From: Echinarachnius parma
Lineage: Eukaryota > Echinodermata > Echinoidea > Clypeasteroida > Echinarachniidae
Reading direction: 5' to 3'
Length of the DNA: 64,000 bases
Assembly: GCA_037951105.1 (NCBI GenBank)
Contig: JBAMJV010003990.1
Location: 37,501 to 101,500, forward strand
Made by a program: the position numbers and the translations under genes. The notes below the pieces were generated by a model. It was not told the origin of the DNA. It did no database searches and saw nothing but the letters and a program-made list of their open reading frames with translations. Positions 56,901 through 64,000 of this stretch are shown piece after piece (within the stretch, counting starts at the first letter, position 1; each line of letters starts with the position of its first letter).

Positions 56901-59900
56901 TGATCCGGTATTTACGATGCAAGCACAGTGGTATACTTATACGGGATAGTTTGGTTCATCTCCGTTTGAAACTCCGTTTTATATCTGATGCAAGTATGAT
57001 AACATGAAATCAGTTGGTTTATTAAAATTAGGAATTTGAACACATCCGCAGTTCGAATATTTAGCGTGGATATGGCGTTGAAGCGGTATTATATTGTTTC
57101 CCATACTGGAAACAATTACGTTCGTGCAATGGTATTAAATAGTTCTACAATTATATGGCAGTTCGAGTCTGAATTATAATTATCGTGTTAGTTACTTGTC
57201 ACGTGATACTTACGCGTTCTGGGATTGGTTCCGAAGCTCGTCTGGCAGACAACGCCGCGCTTAGTTCCACTTTCGCACTGCGTGTTGTACCACGCTCCAC
57301 CATTCCTGTAATCCATGAACGCGCAGTCGGATGTGTCTCCGGAGCTCAGTGGATGACTCAAAGCCCACTGTTGGTATGTGATGACGTCATTCGTCATAAG
57401 GTCGCGGAAGACGCCTTCCGTATCGCGATCGTTCACACCAAGCCAGTATGATCTAAAGAGAAAGGAGGTGGTCACACATGTAGACAACGTAAGATAAGTA
57501 TTACTATAACATAAAAAAGAATGACGAAACAATTTTGACCAACACGTCATTAAAATTAGTTGGAGTCTTGAATTGGATCGACTGTGTGTTTTGTATCTCT
57601 ATTATAGCGGTTCGCGACTACCACAAATGTAAAATCAAGGAATAGTAAACCGGAAACCTTTAAAGGGATACCTGTAAAGTGTCAGATATTGCACAAAATG
57701 ACATTTGAGACTTCAATCCTATATCAATATCATTGTAAAATACAATTGAAATATTTGTGAAAGTTTGAAAGAAAACGAATACTGTTTACTTAGTGAAAAA
57801 AACGAATAGTGAGTTCATATTTTATCACCGCATACTGATGGCCTGCCGTAGATTTGTCGCAGTAATAATCATCCGTTTGACGATATCCGCACCCGTGTAT
57901 GTTTACAGACGGTACAGAATTCATGGAATTTGCGCGCGCTCGGCTCAAAGTTCAGTCGGGTCGGGAAGGTTTCCCACGCGCGCTGGCCGGACGTGTTCAG
58001 TTACGGCAATTGTACTTTTTATCAAAAGCGTTAGCTAACGCTTTTGAAATAATGATTTTCAATGATAATTATCTTCATACTAAAGGGACATTTGAAAAAA
58101 ATCTAACCCTATTTTATTCTTCTCTTACCATAAGCTAAACAACACGGCAGAGGAGAAACGAGGAAGCTCCAAGTATGTTTCGTTTTAGATAGACACTTTA
58201 CAGGCATGCCTTTAATAGGATTCTAGCAAGTCTTCATCAGAACGTGCCAACGACCAATACAACTCTGTCAGCCTGTTGTTTCCATTGAAAGGTGCTGAAT
58301 AAGAGGAATACTCATTAAAATTGTTAGTAACATTGTTCATTGCCAAAAACTAAAAAGTATGCTACGTCATGAAGATTGCTCTTATAATCTCTGACACGTT
58401 CAAAAAGGTAATTTGATAAGTGGCGTATATAAACTACAACATGAACTGTTGATGTCGCGCACTCATGCGCACGAGCGTACAAAAACTGTTCACGAATGAC
58501 AGTAATAATAGATATTGGGAACCCCACAGCTACAATGGCCCAGTGGGGTATTATTTGACATTTTTGCACACTTTTTCCAATTCTTGAATATCTTTCTAAC
58601 CATTGAAGCTACCCTCTACAAACCGTATATTTCCGGAAAGCTTAGAATATGGGGAATTCAAAAACAATAAATTAAAAACAATTGGACTTAAAGAAGAGTT
58701 TAAAAAGCAATAGTATAGAGAAAAATAAAATGTTATTCTTTTAGCAAGGCAACATTCAAAACGCACTCCTCCGAGGTACAGAGGCGTAGACATTCTAGAT
58801 TTTAAAGATAGATATTATGATGCTATAGAAACAAATTAATGATGGCTTTTTACATTATTCATCTATCTTCATAGTCAAAATGCAATTTTGCAAAAAATCC
58901 GAAATGTACATATGAAATGTACATATTTTGGTTTATAATAGGGTTAACTCTAAAAGCCATCATTATTCTGTTTATCTACAAACAAGGAATAGTTCCTCCA
59001 AATTTCATTGAATTTGAGTAAATAGTTTTCAAGTTTTTAGAATTTTAGTCTAACAAATCAGATTTTCGGCAAATGAGCTTGAAAGGTCGTATACAATATT
59101 GATATTTGTTGATGAATGTGACATGGATAAAAATAGGATAATAGCGGGATAAATAGCAGTAGTTGGTTCATTGGAAGTTTACGGCATGTTAATCATATAT
59201 TAACTGTTGTGTTTACTTTCTGCATGATAATAGATGTTGCTACTGCATTCTGAAAAAAGAGAAACACAATTTGGATGGTAACAATTTTGATTTAGGACAA
59301 TTTAATTTGGACTATTTAAGAAAAGTAGAATAAAAAATCTCCAATCTAAGCTGTAAAATAATCACTTCTGGCCCCAAAAATTCACAACATTGACAATAAA
59401 ATCCTTAATTTGTTTTCCCATCCATTTTCAAACTATCGTCAATCAAATTCAAACAATGCTAACTTCAATTTCGTCCCGAGAAGTCAGGAAACTGCAATTG
59501 CTACATTCGATTTAGTAATTTACCATTCGAATTGATCAATGGTCATTCAAAATTTGCTCATTCGAATTCGTCATTTTGCAATGGAATTTGTCCCGACTGG
59601 TCATAACAGCTATCAGACGAGAGGAAGAGGGCAAAGGCAAGACACAATAGAGGGGAATGGACGAGACTCAATAAAGAAGTCACAAGTAGTGTAAAGGAGG
59701 ACAAAAGGAACTACATAGAGGGAAAGTGTGAAGACCTAGAACGTCATAAGAACAACTCCAAGGTAGCATTTGCTATTGTGAAAGAAATCACAAAGAAAAG
59801 GACCCCAAGTTTAGATATGATTAATGACGAAAATGGCAAAACACTGACAAATAGTGAGGACATAAAGAACAGATGGATGCAGTACAGTAGAAAGCTGTTT

Positions 59901-62578
59901 GCGGCACAGGAAAATGAAGATGACACACGATGGGAGGAAAGAGATGAAATGGAGCCCCCTCCACTAAGATCAGAAGTAGAGATAGCAATGGAACAACTGA
60001 AGGATGGCAAGTCTCCTGGTTTAGATAACTTGACTTCTGAGATGTGGCAGGCTACCGGTGAAGAAGGGATTGATTTGATGTGGCGTCTTTGCTGCAATAT
60101 CTGGAAGGAGAAAGAATGGCCTAAAGACTGGTGTAGAGCTGTATTCATAACATTACCAAAGAAGGGGGATCTGAAAGAATGTTCAAATCATCGGACAATA
60201 AGCTTGATTTGTCATGCAAGTAAAGTACTTCTGAAGGTCATTAGCAGGAGAATGAAAGTCAAGCTGAAAGAAGAGATCTCAGAAGAGCAGGCAGGGTTCC
60301 GTGAAGGCAGGGGGACAAGAGATCAGATTGTTAACATCAGAAATGTAATTGAGAAATGCAGAGAGCTCAAACACCCTCTTTATATGTGCTTCATAGATTA
60401 CAGTAAGGCATTCGACTGTGTAAGCCACCATCAACTGTGGGATACAATGACAAAGATGGGATTCCCAAGTCACATAGTAGGACTGATCAAGAATCTTTAC
60501 CAGGACCAAGAATCTACAGTGAGGACCAGTAGTGGGGATACTGAGTGGTTTGAAATAGGCAGAGGTGTACGTCAGGGCTGTATATTATCTCCAAACCTTT
60601 TTAATATATTTTCTGAGGACATCATGAGAGAGGCACTGGAAGGTTTCAACGGAGGAGTGAAATTCGGGGGTACAAAGATCACAAACCTGAGGTATGCGGA
60701 TGACACTACTCTAGTTTGCAGCAGTAGAGAGGAGCTCATTGACCTATTGAACCGTATTACAAGGGCGAGCGAAGAGAAAGATCTTCTATTGAACACTAAA
60801 AAGACTAAAATAATGGTAGTCGACAAAGACAGCAACAACAACGATTTCACCATAGATGGAAAGACGATTGAAGTAGTAAGTCAGTTTGACTACTTAGGTT
60901 CCATAATCAATAACAAAGGAGGAAGCACCACAGAGATAAGGAGAAGACTGGCAATAGCAAGATCAACTGTGCAGAGCATGTCTCATATCTGGAGAAGCAG
61001 AGGCCTGTCACTCGATCTGAAGGTTCGACTTCTTCGTGCAACTGCATTCTCCATTGCTACATATGGATGCGAGTCTTGGGCCATGACAAAGAACGACAGA
61101 AAAAGAGTTGACGCTTTTGAGATGTGGTGCTACAGAAGGCTTTTACAGGTGTCTTGGCAAGAAAGAAAGACAAATGTATGGATTCTGAACAAGATTGGTA
61201 CAGACTTAATTATCAGAAGGGGAATTATGGAACGAAAACTAAAGTACTTCGGGCACATCGTTAGGAGAACTGAATGAATCGAGAAAAGAATACTGCAAGG
61301 CGCAATTGAAGGAAAACGTGGCAGAGGTCGTCCACCTACATCTTGGAGTGACGATATCAAGAGAGTGTCCGGGGAAGGAATGAATGGTGCAACACACTTG
61401 GCAGAAGACAGAGTTGCATGGCGTGCTCACGTGAAGACCACAGCAGCGCTTTACAGCGCCACCTGAACTTGATGATGATGGTCATAACACGCACAATGTG
61501 AAGTTCGAATTCGTCATTGGTCATTCGATTTCAAGACTTAGTCGTTCAAATTCGTCACGCAGTGTGGTTGACCTGTCCATATGTATTTCCCTATTGTAGC
61601 TCATACAATTCATTTCAAAATGAATAACTTCAATAATAAGTGTTTCTAAAACCATCAACAATTACTGATCACAAAACAATTCATTTCGAGATTGCAATTC
61701 AAAAAACGATAATTGACCAAAGGTCTGATTACTGATTGATTCATATATACAATAAATTTGTGTTGGGAGACATATAATATATCAATTGTTATTCCAAATA
61801 CAAAAACCTTTCAATATAGACAATAGACTAACATTTTGTTCATTTTTCGGGACACAAAACAAACATAGACATTGAATTCAAATTTACAAAGGGTAATAAT
61901 GAAAGGATGATGAAACAAAGTATCAAATACAGCTTTCCATGTTGTTGGACGAATTTGAATGGGAAATAACGAAATTGAATGCACAATGACGAAATTGATC
62001 ATCACATTGTACATTGGCAGGAGCGATCGGACAAAACTGAATACGTTTTGACTAAAATGTTCGGTACAATGACGAATTTGATTGCGAAAGAACAAAATTG
62101 GGTGCGCAATGACGAAATCAAACATTACATATGACCGGCGAAAGATTTTCTGGACGAAATTGAAGTTAACAATTAATGAAATTGAATGACGATTGTTTGA
62201 AAATGGATGGGGAAACCTATAGTTACCCCCTACCCAACAAAGTATGCATTTTCTTAAAGCTTATAATCCATGGATCATTTTAAGATAATAATCTCAATTT
62301 TTATGAAAACAAAATTCAATACCCTACTGGGCCCCTTAACAAATTTAAAGTAGCACTAAGCTTTCAAACAAATCATCAAAATTATTACTCGAAATTATCG
62401 ATGTTGTAGAGAAACACTCGCAGGAAGTTGTTTTCCTGCAGATCGAAGATGCTCGGCAGATCACCGTCGAAGTTTTCGCGGCAGTAGACACGAGCCTCGT
62501 GGTAACTGCCCTTCTCGGTACCATCCTCGCAGTAGCGGTATCCAGTAGCTGGATTTATTTGGCAAATCTCGTTTCCAT
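47803..62578 (-). CDS. Lectin gene L1: four CTLDs (I-II-I-II) and mucin region (multi-exon gene model, 5' exon not found)
   Basis: Exons in transcription order: 62578-62389, 57452-57214, 56230-56050, 54162-53933, 53421-53226, 52674-52448, 51307-51106, 50255-50032, 48987-48193, and a possible last exon 47897-47803. Phases match L2 exon for exon (1-2 for N-terminal halves, 2-1 for C-terminal halves). The CTLDs are about 143, 137, 141 and 142 residues, and the mucin region is 265 residues, longer than in L2. No signal-peptide exon was identified; it should lie 5' of 62.6 kb, perhaps beyond the window, with three decayed copies of the first CTLD exon in between. The first intron has absorbed a fold-back element with a nested LINE. 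Role: probable secreted or mucin-stalked recognition protein; the ligand is unknown. Confidence 0.83.
48193..48987 (-). CDS. L1 mucin-like Thr/Pro-rich exon
   Basis: Acceptor acatattgcag (phase 1), donor G|GTATAAGT (phase 1); 795 nt, 265 residues, almost all Thr, Pro, Ser, Ala and Val. A segment of about 40 residues (starting TTVQPTTTTTTT and including TTAPSSTTTLP) is repeated twice, so length is evolving by internal duplication. Expected to be heavily O-glycosylated. Val-rich antisense frames over it are artefacts. Confidence 0.82.
48990..50025. other. L1 intron before the mucin exon
   Basis: Contains a GC-rich dispersed patch (AGTGGCGAGGCCAGGATTTC ... CCGCTTCCGGTGGGGTCCGG, 49475-49555) and a G tract at 49612-49640. 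No coding sequence. Confidence 0.5.
50032..50255 (-). CDS. L1 CTLD 4, C-terminal half (type II)
   Basis: Acceptor catatccag (phase 2), donor G|GTTAGT (phase 1); 224 nt. It encodes ITEAWIGVQQKNLSAVMQPV, TEILSYTNFAAPYPGP, STICTTNRR, WFPRTCDL and RPYICVIRG. It splices in frame to the mucin exon, giving VIRDPTVTT. Confidence 0.86.
50636..50895 (+). repeat. Tandem ~20 bp repeat (GCCCGAATATGACAT type)
   Basis: About a dozen variants of TTTGCCCGAATATGACAT in tandem, open in several frames on both strands, which explains the many short ORFs. Related tracts: 5275-5395, 20220-20310, 27340-27760 and 39420-39560. Confidence 0.8.
51106..51307 (-). CDS. L1 CTLD 4, N-terminal half (type II)
   Basis: Acceptor cccattgcag (phase 1), donor GG|GTAATTAG (phase 2); 202 nt. 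It encodes CPPNTIPIPANSAHPRCFWI, an AAKACSSAS helix, FELATILNATEDE and AYLPTLG. It closely resembles L2 exon 8 (CPPNMIPIPANS, YLPTLG), as expected if the whole gene was duplicated. Confidence 0.86.
51516..51899. mobile_element. MITE family M3 (copy 3), in L1 intron
   Basis: Starts ATCGGGATCTAGTAACCTTG and ends AATACTAGATCCCTTCAA; ends slightly decayed. Lies between CTLD 4 and the minisatellite derived from the CTLD 3 exon. Confidence 0.8.
51890..52440 (-). repeat. Minisatellite copied from the 3' edge of L1 CTLD 3 exon
   Basis: About six units of 85-100 bp. On the minus strand each carries a form of CCTATCAACAACATTACT, the same words that end the exon at 52448, followed by an AACGTTGTACA-type or related tract. 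Exon edge plus donor plus intron start was amplified. Some units keep a GTAAG-like donor (near 51985), others do not. Confidence 0.75.
52448..52674 (-). CDS. L1 CTLD 3, C-terminal half (type I)
   Basis: Acceptor acgtcacag (phase 2), donor A|GTAAGAG (phase 1); 227 nt. It encodes MCWMGVTDLNVQGEWRDVMT, PITWSLWDSYDGGRCSRL, KWKDIPCSFG and ALVCQVVPG. It is the closest relative of L2 exon 7. Its 3' end plus the donor region has been amplified as a minisatellite in the next intron (51890-52440). Confidence 0.86.
53226..53421 (-). CDS. L1 CTLD 3, N-terminal half (type I)
   Basis: Acceptor atctttcacag (phase 1), donor GA|GTAAGTAT (phase 2); 196 nt with no useful internal start, so it was found by homology to L2 exon 6. 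It encodes NSFCIGGHLSPNTGFCYYPN, FSMILARQSCRDWYQGDIPV and FDTLENEFV. The frame is open throughout. Confidence 0.83.
53530..53715 (+). repeat. (GAA)n microsatellite in L1 intron
   Basis: About 185 bp of nearly pure GAA (TTC on the transcribed sense strand), lying 5' of the CTLD 3 N-terminal exon acceptor. Long GAA tracts can form triplexes and slow transcription. Poly-Leu ORF here is an artefact. Confidence 0.9.
53933..54162 (-). CDS. L1 CTLD 2, C-terminal half (type II)
   Basis: Acceptor ccttacag (phase 2), donor A|GTACGTTT (phase 1); 230 nt. It encodes QATTPQAWISAQDFQQPDFT, TTPLSFQKTSGPYYGPEP, TMCGTVHPDLG, RYQCNHADYNYICKV. WIS replaces WIG. A QPD tripeptide occurs near the start but not at the sugar-binding position. 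A MITE begins about 16 bp upstream of the acceptor. Confidence 0.84.
54179..55420. mobile_element. MITE family M3 (copy 4), split by a fold-back element
   Basis: The left part (54179-54239, TAAAAGGATCTACATGTACT) and the right part (about 55054-55420, with CACTGACTTTGTACAAGG) belong to one M3 copy interrupted by the large inverted repeat at 54240-55053. Its left end is about 16 bp from the splice acceptor of an L1 exon. Confidence 0.7.
54240..55053. mobile_element. 814 bp fold-back element built from palindromic AGTCCTAGAAAGGACT units
   Basis: Two arms of about 400 bp are inverted copies. Outer sequence ATAATACGTGTGGTTTGCGG, inner stem GAGGGTGGATGGTAGGAGGG. Each arm carries about a dozen units AGTCCTAGAAAGGACTGTTG, themselves palindromic. 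A loop of about 45 nt separates the arms at 54674-54716. It has inserted into an M3 MITE. Confidence 0.85.
55600..55745. mobile_element. MITE family M3 fragment (inverted)
   Basis: Contains TTGGCTCATTACTTGGTCAT and CCAGTGGAAATACC, the reverse of the M3 interior found 400 bp to the left. Confidence 0.5.
56050..56230 (-). CDS. L1 CTLD 2, N-terminal half (type II)
   Basis: Acceptor tttatctag (phase 1), donor GG|GTAAGC (phase 2); 181 nt. It encodes CPPNTLPIDVGSERERFWFS, an EADEDC segment, MTLAVVVDEDMND and SYLNTFG. The second Cys seen in the other three type II halves (CFW) is Arg here (RFW), so an N-terminal disulphide is probably lost in this domain. Confidence 0.85.
56341..56740. mobile_element. 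Fold-back element with ~110 bp arms and TATCAAGAA core repeats
   Basis: The left arm (GAGTGGTCACATTGGACACG, ACAAATCTATGGCAAGCCG) reappears inverted at 56630-56740 with few changes. The core is made of TTCTTGATATCAAGAA palindromes. It is intronic in L1, 5' of the CTLD 2 N-terminal exon. Confidence 0.83.
57214..57452 (-). CDS. L1 CTLD 1, C-terminal half (type I)
   Basis: Acceptor ctctttag (phase 2), donor C|GTAAGTAT (phase 1); 239 nt. It encodes SYWLGVNDRDTEGVFRDLMT, VITYQQWALSHPLSSGDTSD, CAFMDYR, AWYNTQC and GVVCQ. It joins exactly to the exon at 62389 across a roughly 4.9 kb intron filled with mobile DNA. Confidence 0.86.
57660..58214. mobile_element. MITE family M4 (copy 1)
   Basis: Starts TTAAAGGGATACCTGTAAAG and ends CTTTACAGGCATGCCTTTAA. 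It lies in the first L1 intron. Confidence 0.83.
58220..59410. other. First L1 intron, AT-rich part
   Basis: No gene or clear repeat recognised between the M4 MITE and the 2.8 kb fold-back element. Confidence 0.5.
59609..61478 (+). mobile_element. RTE/BovB-like LINE, 5' truncated, nested in a fold-back element
   Basis: Plus-strand reverse transcriptase with KAFDCVSHHQLW, RQGCILSPNLFN, LRYADDTTL and a C-terminal CESWAMTKNDRKR and RKLKYFGHIVRR region, a pattern shared with BovB-type RTE elements. It is flanked by a perfect 11 bp duplication TGGTCATAACA (59598-59608 and 61479-61489) and has a GAT-type 3' tail. The left junction lacks the endonuclease, showing 5' truncation. Confidence 0.9.
59778..61277 (+). 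CDS. LINE reverse transcriptase ORF with a late premature stop
   Basis: The frame is open both upstream (NYIEGKCEDLERHKNNSKVA) and downstream of the listed codons. It stops at TGA 61275-61277, but the same frame then continues about 62 codons (IEKRILQGAIEGKRGRGRPP ... WRAHVKTTAALYSAT) to a second TGA at 61466, matching the conserved end of BovB-like proteins. The first stop is thus an internal nonsense change. Confidence 0.85.
   Translation: MKEITKKRTPSLDMINDENGKTLTNSEDIKNRWMQYSRKLFAAQENEDDTRWEERDEMEPPPLRSEVEIAMEQLKDGKSPGLDNLTSEMWQATGEEGIDLMWRLCCNIWKEKEWPKDWCRAVFITLPKKGDLKECSNHRTISLICHASKVLLKVISRRMKVKLKEEISEEQAGFREGRGTRDQIVNIRNVIEKCRELKHPLYMCFIDYSKAFDCVSHHQLWDTMTKMGFPSHIVGLIKNLYQDQESTVRTSSGDTEWFEIGRGVRQGCILSPNLFNIFSEDIMREALEGFNGGVKFGGTKITNLRYADDTTLVCSSREELIDLLNRITRASEEKDLLLNTKKTKIMVVDKDSNNNDFTIDGKTIEVVSQFDYLGSIINNKGGSTTEIRRRLAIARSTVQSMSHIWRSRGLSLDLKVRLLRATAFSIATYGCESWAMTKNDRKRVDAFEMWCYRRLLQVSWQERKTNVWILNKIGTDLIIRRGIMERKLKYFGHIVRRTE
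62389..62578 (-). CDS. L1 CTLD 1, N-terminal half (type I)
   Basis: Acceptor ttttggcag (phase 1), donor GA|GTAATA (phase 2); 190 nt. It encodes DGNEICQINPATGYRYCEDG, then EKGSYHEARVYCRENFDGDL and PSIFDLQENN. It is the intact copy of an exon present as three decayed tandem copies on its 5' side. Confidence 0.85.
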
Positions 62579-62668
62579 CTGCCAAAATAATAAAATAATA
62601 TATATATATATCAAATAAAAGGGATATCAAAGTTCTGGTCATGAGGTCGCTTCAAATCTTAATTAGTT

Positions 62669-62735
62669 TTCGAAGATGCTCGGCAGATCACCGTCGAAGT
62701 GGTCGCGGCAGTCGACCTGAGCTTCGTGGAAAGGG
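62669..62735 (-). pseudogene. Decayed partial copy of L1 CTLD 1 exon (copy a)
   Basis: The stretch matches the GDLPSIF portion of the intact exon at 62389 and ends in a shared intron-like sequence (attagttttcgaag). No splice sites are retained. Confidence 0.6.
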
Positions 62736-62783
62736 ATAATTATGTTCTAGTCAAGAGGTCGCTTAATATTGTAATTAGTTTTC

Positions 62784-62905
62784 GAAGGTGCTCGGCAAAT
62801 CACCGTCGAAGCAAACGCGGCAGTAGACCCGTGCTTCGTGGAAACTGTATATCTAGGTATTATCCTTGCAGTACAAGTATCTAGAAATTGGACTTGATTT
62901 GCTAA
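62784..62905 (-). pseudogene. Decayed partial copy of L1 CTLD 1 exon (copy b)
   Basis: Reads DEFSKSSPISRYLYCKDNT and then a stop, matching the start of the intact exon; the 3' part matches its GDLPSIF region. It shares the flank attagttttcgaag with copies a and c. Confidence 0.6.
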
Positions 62906-62995
62906 ACTCGTCTGCCAAAAGAATCAATTATTAGATTACAAATTAAAGGGATATAAGAGATCTAGTCAAGAGATTGCTTCTAATTTTAATTAGTT

Positions 62996-63195
62996 TTCGA
63001 AGATGCTCGGCAGATCACCGTCGAAATTGTCGCGGAAGTAGACCCGAGCTTCGTACACATTGGGTGATTTCAAGTATGGTGTTTAAGGCCGGTGTTAGTG
63101 TTTATTACACACAAACACCAGTTTGATAAACACTTACACCAGCCCTAAACACCATACTTGAAATCACCCAATGCCTTTCTCCGTATTCCCGGTAT
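62996..63195 (-). pseudogene. Decayed copy of L1 CTLD 1 exon (copy c), split by a hairpin
   Basis: Both sides match the intact exon, but a roughly 115 bp hairpin (63058-63173) lies between the part equivalent to ARVYC and the part equivalent to YRYCEDG. The copy cannot encode a CTLD half. Confidence 0.6.
63058..63173. repeat. Hairpin with ~48 bp arms inside a decayed lectin exon
   Basis: Left arm CATTGGGTGATTTCAAGTAT and right arm ATACTTGAAATCACCCAATG are exact inverse copies at their outer ends; a loop of about 18 nt separates the arms. Probably a small transposable hairpin. Confidence 0.8.
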
Positions 63196-63379
63196 CTGGA
63201 AAAGGGACGTATATAGTTAGGATAACTATGATAATTATGACATCATCCAACCAGCATTGAGACTTCTAGTTCTAGTTCTACGGTAATACTCATTGTCCAA
63301 TGTTGCCTGTGGCTTATGCGGTTGTAGTTACAATAATGGGAATATGTTTTTATTCACTCTGAAAGCAATGATAATGCCC

Positions 63380-63725
63380 AAATGAGTGCGATTTGAATCG
63401 CGATTAAAATCACACTAATTATGTGCACCCGTTCACAGGAAGCGAACAAACGCAATAATTAGTTAAATTAGAATCGCGATTAAAATTTCGATTTTATTTG
63501 CTCCCGTTCGCACATAGAAAAAATCGCTTTGCATGATGGGATATAAAATGTCGATATTTTCATTTTTCTGTTGACCGTTCACACACCCAAATAATCGCGA
63601 ATATTTCCCCAAATCGCAGTTTCTAGTGCGATTTGAATCGCGATTCGAATCGCGATTATTACCAGATTTTGTATGTCAACACAGCAACAAATTTTGAAAT
63701 TTGAATCGCCCTAATTTCTGTGTTT
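63380..63725. repeat. Cluster of AATCGCGATT palindromes
   Basis: AATCGCGATT or TTTGAATCGCGATT occurs at least five times, with GTTCGCACA/GTTCACAC words between. Probably a decayed inverted-repeat element; no gene. Confidence 0.5.
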
Positions 63726-64000
63726 GTGACGGGCCTATGAAAAACTTGGATGAGATTGCATTCCGTTATTGATGACAAATAAAGGAATCATCAAAGGTAA
63801 TCCTTGATTGAATGGGGGTTCGTCTGGACGATGTCCAATGTTTTAACAATACAACACAGTTCAAATGAAATTAACCGCACCAAGACAAGATTTACCAATT
63901 ATGTTGTCAGAACGAAGAGCGACGTGTGAACAAAAGTTGGGATAAGATTACATGCTGATGATAAGCAGTATGATCACTAACAATGGACTGTACTTATTTC

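Larger units (their letters stand above)
59413..62215. mobile_element. 2.8 kb fold-back element with TTCGTC/GACGAA words, carrying a nested LINE
   Basis: The ends match inverted: TTTTCCCATCCATTTTCAAA on the left, AAAATGGATGGGGAAACC on the right, with AACTTCAATTTCGTCC next to the left arm and its reverse next to the right. Both flanks of the LINE share ATTCGAATTCGTCATT-type words, showing it split one older element. Confidence 0.75.

Noticed and set aside
22126..62578. One giant gene with eight CTLDs and two mucin regions
   Set aside because: A signal-peptide exon with strong start context and an upstream TATA box lies between the two sets, and the order repeats completely; two genes fit better, though readthrough cannot be excluded.

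Overview
This is invertebrate animal DNA. The genes have introns with consensus splice sites, TATA boxes and an AATAAA signal, and the space between them is packed with LINE fragments, small terminal-inverted-repeat elements, fold-back elements and microsatellites. A large leucine-rich-repeat/immunoglobulin receptor next to expanded C-type lectin genes fits an invertebrate deuterostome (amphioxus, hemichordate or echinoderm) best. That placement is inference; I cannot name the species.

Layout. 0-7.5 kb: repeats only, including a (CTA)n array carrying two near-identical 474 bp units, a GC-rich island of short palindromic words, a fold-back element and several MITEs. 7.98-11.65 kb: one intronless gene on the minus strand for a type I membrane protein (signal peptide, long LRR array, LRR C-terminal cap, one Ig domain, one transmembrane helix, 10-residue tail). 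11.7-22 kb: repeats, including a decayed LINE interrupted by two MITEs. 22.4-38.4 kb: lectin gene L2, minus strand. 38.4-47.8 kb: repeats. 47.8-62.6 kb: lectin gene L1, minus strand, with its first exon probably beyond the part I could read. 62.6-64 kb: decayed exon copies and repeats.

The main discovery is the L1/L2 pair. By matching reading frames to splice sites I rebuilt eight lectin exons and one mucin exon in each gene. Four C-type-lectin-like domains (CTLDs) alternate between two types, I-II-I-II, and are followed by a Thr/Pro-rich mucin exon. Every CTLD is split over two exons with a phase 2 intron inside and phase 1 introns at its edges; every exon length fits these phases, including exons with no internal Met. 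L2 also has a signal-peptide exon with a TATA box about 370 bp upstream. The same architecture occurs twice in tandem, so the locus arose by whole-gene duplication after domain duplication. The CTLDs keep the fold cysteines and WIG-type core but I see no EPN/QPD or clean WND motif, so calcium-dependent sugar binding in the classical way is doubtful.

All three genes are on the minus strand and encode probable surface or secreted recognition proteins, suggesting an innate-immune or mucosal recognition cluster (inference). Decayed tandem copies of the first CTLD exon lie 5' of the intact copy in both lectin genes, and several hairpin or MITE insertions sit within about 50 bp of splice acceptors, so exon duplication and mobile DNA appear to be actively remodelling the locus.
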